Below are positions 59,550 through 64,000 of a DNA stretch of 64,000 nt, piece after piece. The stretch lies in contig DATABS010000042.1 in assembly GCA_036259475.1 (NCBI GenBank), forward strand, positions 1 through 64,000, given 5' to 3'. The translations under genes were made by a program, and so were the position numbers. Within the stretch, counting starts at the first letter, position 1. Every line of letters begins with the position of its first letter. The notes beneath the pieces were generated by a model that was given only the letters and a program-made list of their open reading frames with translations, did no database searches and was not told the DNA's origin. Source of the DNA: ZC4RG17 sp036259475. GTDB lineage: Bacteria; Actinomycetota; Acidimicrobiia; Spongiisociales; ZC4RG35.

Positions 59550-60632
59550 TCAGCCGGCGAAACGTCGGCCGGACTCGCCCACCGTCTCTACCGCGATCAC
59601 GTCGGCAATCACCGACTCGATGTCGACCGAGGCGACCAGTACATCCGCCCCCGCCTGGGTCACGTAGTCCTCGACGGGGATCTGCACCTCGGTGACATCG
59701 TCTTCGAGGCCGCGCATCGTCCAGGCCAGGGACACCGCCTGGGTGATTCCGAGGTTGGAGTCGACTGTCAGGTGAGGGGCGATCGTCTGGGCGACCGCCA
59801 GGACGTCCTCGGGATCGGAGAAGTCGGCCAGCCGGCCGAGCATGTCGACGAGGAAGCTCCGCTGGCGCTCGTTGCGGGTCAGATCGCTCACCCCCGACAT
59901 CGTCACCCACTCACCGTCTTCTGTCATCTCCTCGGTCTGTCGGCTCCGCAACCACGCCAGCGTGTCGGCTCCGTCCGCCATCTGGCAGCCGGCCGGCATG
60001 TCGAGGTCCGCTTTCTCGTCGCGGACTGGGCGCTCGAGACAGATCTCGTAGCCTCCCACCTCGTCGACCACGTCCTGAAATCCCGCCAGATCGACGAGGG
60101 CGAAATGGTCCACGCCGAGTCCTGTCAGCGACTCGACGGTGGCCAGCAGCGTGGACTCGCCGTTCAGGCCCTCGCACCCATCGAGCACATCGTTGATCCG
60201 CATCTGCCCGCAAGGAGTGGACACCCAGAGATCCCGGGGCAACGACACCACTGCCGCCTGTTCGTCCCGGTCGCGGGGCCGGATCAGCAGAAGCAGGACG
60301 TCGGCGCGGGCGCCTTCGAAGTCTCCAAAGCCGTCGAGGTCGTCGAGGTTCTCGCGGGAATCCGAGCCGACCATGAGCAGCGTGTCGACACCGTCGCGGG
60401 CGGAAGGGACGGGCGGAAGCCGAAACTCGGGGACTGCGGTCACGTCGGGGTTCGACTCGGTGTCAGGTTCGGGAGCGGCGACGGTCTCGAGACGCTCGAT
60501 GTCCACCCGCCCGATGTCCTTCCACGCCGAGAACACGAACGCCAGGTAAATGACCCCGGCGCCGACGATGAGGGCCGCCACCGCCGCCACGATCCGGCGA
60601 CGGCGGCCTTCCAGCACGGAAAAACTCTTCAC
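59550..60632 (-). CDS. LytR-CpsA-Psr family cell-wall protein
   Basis: A 360 aa membrane-anchored LCP protein: one N-terminal helix (VAAVAALIVGAGVIYLAFVF) and an extracellular LCP domain with TLLMVGSDSREN, RADVLLLLIRP, AVVSLPRDLWV (catalytic Arg), INDVLDGC and TRNERQRSFLVDML. LCP enzymes attach teichoic acid-like or arabinogalactan-type polymers to peptidoglycan. GTG at 60632 is preferred, with AAAGGA upstream, because it sits just before the transmembrane helix. Confidence 0.88.
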   Translation of the reverse strand: MKSFSVLEGRRRRIVAAVAALIVGAGVIYLAFVFSAWKDIGRVDIERLETVAAPEPDTESNPDVTAVPEFRLPPVPSARDGVDTLLMVGSDSRENLDDLDGFGDFEGARADVLLLLIRPRDRDEQAAVVSLPRDLWVSTPCGQMRINDVLDGCEGLNGESTLLATVESLTGLGVDHFALVDLAGFQDVVDEVGGYEICLERPVRDEKADLDMPAGCQMADGADTLAWLRSRQTEEMTEDGEWVTMSGVSDLTRNERQRSFLVDMLGRLADFSDPEDVLAVAQTIAPHLTVDSNLGITQAVSLAWTMRGLEDDVTEVQIPVEDYVTQAGADVLVASVDIESVIADVIAVETVGESGRRFAG

Positions 60633-60738
60633 CCCTGTCCTTTGCCCGGGAAACGGCGACTGGCACGCGGAGTCGCCACAGCGTCGGAAATGGTACCTGA
60701 TCGGTGCATTTGCAGCAGCCGGTAGCCTGGCCGCCACG

Positions 60739-62154
60739 ATGGACCGTGGAGAATTTCGCCGAGCCGGCCACGAAACGGTCGACTGGATCGCCGACTATCT
60801 GGAGCGAGTGGGCGACCTGCCGGTGCTGTCGCAAAGCGCGCCGGGTGACATACGGGCTTCATTGCCGTCTTCTCCTCCGTCCGATGGTGAGTCGTGGGAC
60901 TCGGTACTCAAGGACCTCGACGATCTGATACTTCCCGGCATCACCCACTGGCAATCGCCCAATTTCTTCGCCTACTTCCCTGCCAATTCTTCGGGACCGT
61001 CCGTTCTCGGTGATTTCGTCGCGGCGGGTCTCGGGACTCAGGGGATGCTGTGGGCGACCTCGCCGGCCATGACGGAGCTCGAGACGCTGGTGCTCGACTG
61101 GCTCGTCGAGATGTGCGGCCTGCCGTCAACTTTCGCCTCCGCATCGACCGGCGGCGGGGTGATCCAGGATTCGGCGTCGTCGGCCACGCTGGTGGCGATG
61201 CTCGCCGCTCGCGAGCGAGCTACCCACGGTCAGGCCAACCGGCACGGCACCGGTGGCGACCTCACCGCCTACACGTCGGTCCACGGTCATTCCTCGATAG
61301 ACAAGGCCGTCCGGATCGCCGGATACGGCTCGCAGCGCCTCCGACACGTCGGGGTCGATCAGAACCAGGCGATGGATCCCGACGACCTCGAACAGGCGAT
61401 CATCGCCGACAAGGCCGAGGGCCTGACACCCTCCATCGTGGTGGCGACGATCGGCACCACCGCCTCGACCGCCATCGACCCCGTCGCCGAGATCGCCGAG
61501 GTCGCTCAGGCGCATGGCCTGTGGCTCCACGTCGACGCGGCGTATGCCGGCACCGCCGCCGTGCTACCGGACATGCGCTGGATTCTCGACGGGTTGGATG
61601 CGGCCGACTCGTACGTCTTCAACCCCCACAAGTGGATGCTGACCAACTTCGACTGCTCGGCCTTCTACGTCGCCGATCGCTCCGCTCTCATTCAGACACT
61701 CTCCATCCTCCCCGAGTACCTGAAGAACCAGGCGACGGCCTCCGGGGCGGTCATCGACTATCGCGACTGGCAGATCCCACTGGGCCGACGATTTCGAGCG
61801 CTGAAGCTGTGGTTCGTGATCCGGTCCTATGGGGTGGAAGGCATCCGCCGCCACGTCCGTCGCGGGATCGACCTCGCTCAGGAACTGGCGGGCTGGGTGG
61901 ACGACGATCCCGACTTCGAGTTGGCCGCACCTCATCCCTTCGGCCTGGTTTGCCTCAGACACCGCGGAGGCGACGAGGTGAATCAGCGGATCGTCGAGTC
62001 GGTCAACAGCTCCGGCGAGGCGTACGTCACCCATGCCGTGATCGACGACGCCTACACGATCCGGGTAGCGATCGGAGCTCCCACCACCACCCGCCGGCAC
62101 GTCGCCGACCTTTGGGACCGTATCAAAGAGGCGGCCACCGGGAGGGACCCGTGA
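60739..62154 (+). CDS. aromatic L-amino acid decarboxylase-type PLP enzyme
   Basis: A 471 aa group II decarboxylase. The PLP Lys is in FNPHKWMLTNFDCS (about K298), the pyridine Asp in HVDAAYAG (about D266), and the ring-stacking His in YTSVHGHSS (about H183). This set closely resembles animal and plant aromatic amino acid decarboxylase (tryptophan, tyrosine or DOPA). Expected product: an aromatic amine such as tryptamine or tyramine. A TAGCCT box lies 10 nt before the ATG. Its stop overlaps the CocE-type hydrolase start (GTGA). Confidence 0.9.
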   Translation: MDRGEFRRAGHETVDWIADYLERVGDLPVLSQSAPGDIRASLPSSPPSDGESWDSVLKDLDDLILPGITHWQSPNFFAYFPANSSGPSVLGDFVAAGLGTQGMLWATSPAMTELETLVLDWLVEMCGLPSTFASASTGGGVIQDSASSATLVAMLAARERATHGQANRHGTGGDLTAYTSVHGHSSIDKAVRIAGYGSQRLRHVGVDQNQAMDPDDLEQAIIADKAEGLTPSIVVATIGTTASTAIDPVAEIAEVAQAHGLWLHVDAAYAGTAAVLPDMRWILDGLDAADSYVFNPHKWMLTNFDCSAFYVADRSALIQTLSILPEYLKNQATASGAVIDYRDWQIPLGRRFRALKLWFVIRSYGVEGIRRHVRRGIDLAQELAGWVDDDPDFELAAPHPFGLVCLRHRGGDEVNQRIVESVNSSGEAYVTHAVIDDAYTIRVAIGAPTTTRRHVADLWDRIKEAATGRDP

Positions 62155-63890
62155 ATCACAGCGAAGTTCGAGACGGCATGGTCATCGACTGGGACGTGTC
62201 GATCGAGATGGACGACGGGAAGACACTGAAGGCGGACGTGTTCCGTCCCGTCGACGACGACCGTCACCCGGTCCTGCTCAGCTACGGGCCGTACGCCAAA
62301 GGACTGAAATTCCAGACGGGATACCCGGATCAGTGGAATCGAATGATCTCCTCCTATCCGGAAGTGGCCCGAAACTCCACCAACGAGTACCAGGCCTGGG
62401 AGGTGGTCGACCCGGAGAAATGGGTACCCGAGGGCTACGTCTGCGTGCGGGTAGATTCGCGCGGGGCGGGCAGGTCTCCGGGAGTCATCGACCACTTCTC
62501 CCCCCGGGAGACGAAGGATCTGTACGACTGCATCGAATGGGCCGCCGACCAACCGTGGTCAACCGGGAAGGTGGGACTGAGCGGCATCTCCTACTACGCC
62601 ATCAACCAGTGGCAGGTGGCGGCCCTCCAGCCACCCCACCTCGCCGCCATCTGTCCTTGGGAAGGTGCGGCCGACTTCTACCGGGACATGACCTACCACG
62701 GTGGAATTCTCTCCACGTTCTTCCCCAACTGGTCCGACATGCAGGTCAAGACAGTGCAGCACGGTCTGGGCGATGCCGGGCCCAAGCATGAGATCACCGG
62801 CCTCAACGCCTGCGGCGACGTGACTCTCGATGCTGACGGTCTAGCCGCCAACCGCACGGACTTCGGAAACGACATCCGGGATCATCCCTTCGACGACGCC
62901 TTCCATAGGGACCGCTCGGCCGTGCTGGAGGACATCACCGTGCCCCTGCTGTCGGCAGCCAATTGGGGCGGTCACGGACTCCACGCCCGGGGGAACTTCG
63001 AGGGATTCACCCGCGCCTCGTCCGAGCACAAGTGGCTCGAAGTCCACGGCGAGGAGCACTGGACTCACTTCTACACCGAGTACGGACGCCGGTTGCAACT
63101 CGAATTCTTCGACCATTTCCTGAAAGGGGAGGACAACGGCTGGGAGACGCGACCCCGCGTGATGCTCAGGGTGCGGCATGTCGACCGTTTCGAGGACCGG
63201 GTCGAGGAGGACTGGCCACTTCCCCGCACCCAATGGACCGAAATGCATCTCCATCCCGACCGATCCCTCGGCGCGGAGCGGCCGGCCGACGGCGGGACCG
63301 TCGAGTTCGACGCCCTCGGCGAGGGAGTCATGTTCAGCACTCCCCCACTCGATGAGGAACTGGAGATCACCGGCCCGTCGAGCCTGGCGCTCACCGTGTC
63401 GTCGAACACCTCGGACGCCGACATCTTCGTCATAGTGGGTGTCGTGGACCCGCAGGGCGACGAGGTGGTGTTCCAGGGCGCTCTCGATCCGCATTCGCCG
63501 GTCGCTCAGGGCTGGTTGAGAGCTTCCCACCGAGCGCTGGACAAGGAGAGGTCGCATCCGTGGCGGCCGTGGCATCCACACGACAAGGCGGATGCGCTCA
63601 CGCCGGGCCGCCCCTACCGGCTCGATGTCGAGATCTGGCCGACGAGCATCGTGATACCGCGTCGCCACCGCCTCACCCTCACCATCCGAGGCAAGGACTA
63701 CGAGTACGGAGGAAAGGACACATCTGGTGTAGACATCTCGACGTTCAAGAACCGGTTCACGGGATGTGGACCGTTTCTCCACGACGATGCCGCCAACCGA
63801 CCCACCGACCTGTATGGCGGCACGACAACGCTCCATGTCGGTCCGGACCACGCCGGCTCCTTGCTGTTGCCCGTCATCCCGCCGCCCTGA
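62151..63890 (+). CDS. CocE/NonD-type serine hydrolase (X-Pro dipeptidyl-peptidase-like)
   Basis: A 579 aa hydrolase with an N-terminal alpha/beta domain (nucleophile Ser in VGLSGISYYA, about S144; YVCVRVDSRGAGRS region) and a C-terminal jelly-roll domain (LDVEIWPTSIVIPRRHRLTLTI, typical of CocE). The family cleaves esters or acyl groups of small molecules or N-terminal dipeptides. GTG overlaps the decarboxylase stop and has a GGGAGGG site. Coupling to an aromatic amine-forming decarboxylase hints at amide or ester metabolism; that is inference. Confidence 0.88.
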   Translation: MNHSEVRDGMVIDWDVSIEMDDGKTLKADVFRPVDDDRHPVLLSYGPYAKGLKFQTGYPDQWNRMISSYPEVARNSTNEYQAWEVVDPEKWVPEGYVCVRVDSRGAGRSPGVIDHFSPRETKDLYDCIEWAADQPWSTGKVGLSGISYYAINQWQVAALQPPHLAAICPWEGAADFYRDMTYHGGILSTFFPNWSDMQVKTVQHGLGDAGPKHEITGLNACGDVTLDADGLAANRTDFGNDIRDHPFDDAFHRDRSAVLEDITVPLLSAANWGGHGLHARGNFEGFTRASSEHKWLEVHGEEHWTHFYTEYGRRLQLEFFDHFLKGEDNGWETRPRVMLRVRHVDRFEDRVEEDWPLPRTQWTEMHLHPDRSLGAERPADGGTVEFDALGEGVMFSTPPLDEELEITGPSSLALTVSSNTSDADIFVIVGVVDPQGDEVVFQGALDPHSPVAQGWLRASHRALDKERSHPWRPWHPHDKADALTPGRPYRLDVEIWPTSIVIPRRHRLTLTIRGKDYEYGGKDTSGVDISTFKNRFTGCGPFLHDDAANRPTDLYGGTTTLHVGPDHAGSLLLPVIPPP

Positions 63891-64000
63891 CCGCAGATCC
63901 CGGCATCGAGTGGGCAGAAATTCGCCACAGGCGCGGCCCTCCGCCCACTCGTCTGCCGCCTTGTCACATGAGGACCACCAGAGCGGAGCCGGCGAGCATC

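Noticed and set aside
61050..62150. Long open extension in front of the CocE-type hydrolase, overlapping the decarboxylase
   Set aside because: It is Arg/Pro/Gly-rich frame-shadow in GC-rich coding DNA. The real protein starts at the coupled GTG at 62151 with a strong ribosome binding site.
1..64000. CRISPR arrays, insertion sequences, prophage, rRNA or tRNA genes
   Set aside because: No regularly spaced repeats, transposase motifs or RNA-gene signatures were seen on reading both strands.

Overview
The window is GC-rich, densely coded bacterial chromosome with no phage, IS, CRISPR, rRNA or tRNA signal that I could find. Several features suggest a deep-branching Actinomycetota, possibly Acidimicrobiia: a GuaB3-type IMP dehydrogenase paralogue, a trp leader peptide with a W-W-W run, a Gram-positive-type LexA box, and a strong tendency to leaderless promoters (a TANNNT -10 box 6-10 nt before the start codon). 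The taxonomic placement is inference.

Layout. 0-6.4 kb (minus): class V aminotransferase, RNase II-type exonuclease, a membrane-embedded alpha/beta hydrolase and a DUF2339 membrane protein. 6.5-10 kb (minus): a benzoate/anthranilate-type CoA ligase coupled to a NarL-type two-component pair whose regulator ends in two HTH modules. 10.1-13 kb (plus): tryptophan 2,3-dioxygenase, kynureninase-like enzyme, MgtC. 13-19 kb: TrpB2, then a tightly coupled SDR / enoyl-CoA hydratase / metallo-hydrolase / RidA operon, an acyl-CoA dehydrogenase, a CoA-binding protein and a thioesterase. 19-22.5 kb (plus): hutH, hutI, DUF169. 22.5-28.3 kb (minus): lipoprotein, DUF2207, LemA, sucCD. 28.4-32 kb (minus): an apparent operon of dinB, HhH-GPD, SnoaL-like, a frameshifted TOPRIM gene, a B12-binding protein and a yeast-type cytosine deaminase. 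32.4-39.4 kb: transaldolase, a TrpF-like barrel protein, PfkB kinase, MBL hydrolase, DUF480, a decayed Nudix gene and PcrA. 39.6-45.3 kb (minus): guaB3, guaA, CheA-like hybrid kinase, sensor kinase. 45.4-52.3 kb: CPBP protease, trpS with attenuator, DUF2461, LexA-box-controlled AlkB, S51 peptidase, LPG-synthase-like membrane protein, MarR, lipoprotein. 52.4-63.9 kb: citramalate synthase with an isoleucine attenuator, molybdopterin oxidoreductase, receiver/FAD fusion, membrane protein, UspA, LCP protein, aromatic amino acid decarboxylase and CocE-type hydrolase.

The most informative discoveries are regulatory. trpS is preceded by a 13-residue leader peptide with three Trp codons, competing RNA segments and a terminator ending in U5. 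Citramalate synthase is preceded by a 12-residue leader peptide with four consecutive Ile codons, a hairpin directly after its stop, and a terminator ending in U6. Both leaders lie just downstream of recognisable -35/-10 promoters. alkB carries a LexA-type operator between its promoter boxes. Tryptophan is a recurring theme (degradation by TDO/kynureninase, charging by TrpS, TrpB2 salvage, an aromatic amino acid decarboxylase), although no complete trp biosynthetic operon is present. Two small genes (TOPRIM, Nudix) are broken by single-base lesions. Many adjacent genes overlap by four bases (ATGA/GTGA/TTGA, and apparently CTGA), which indicates widespread translational coupling.
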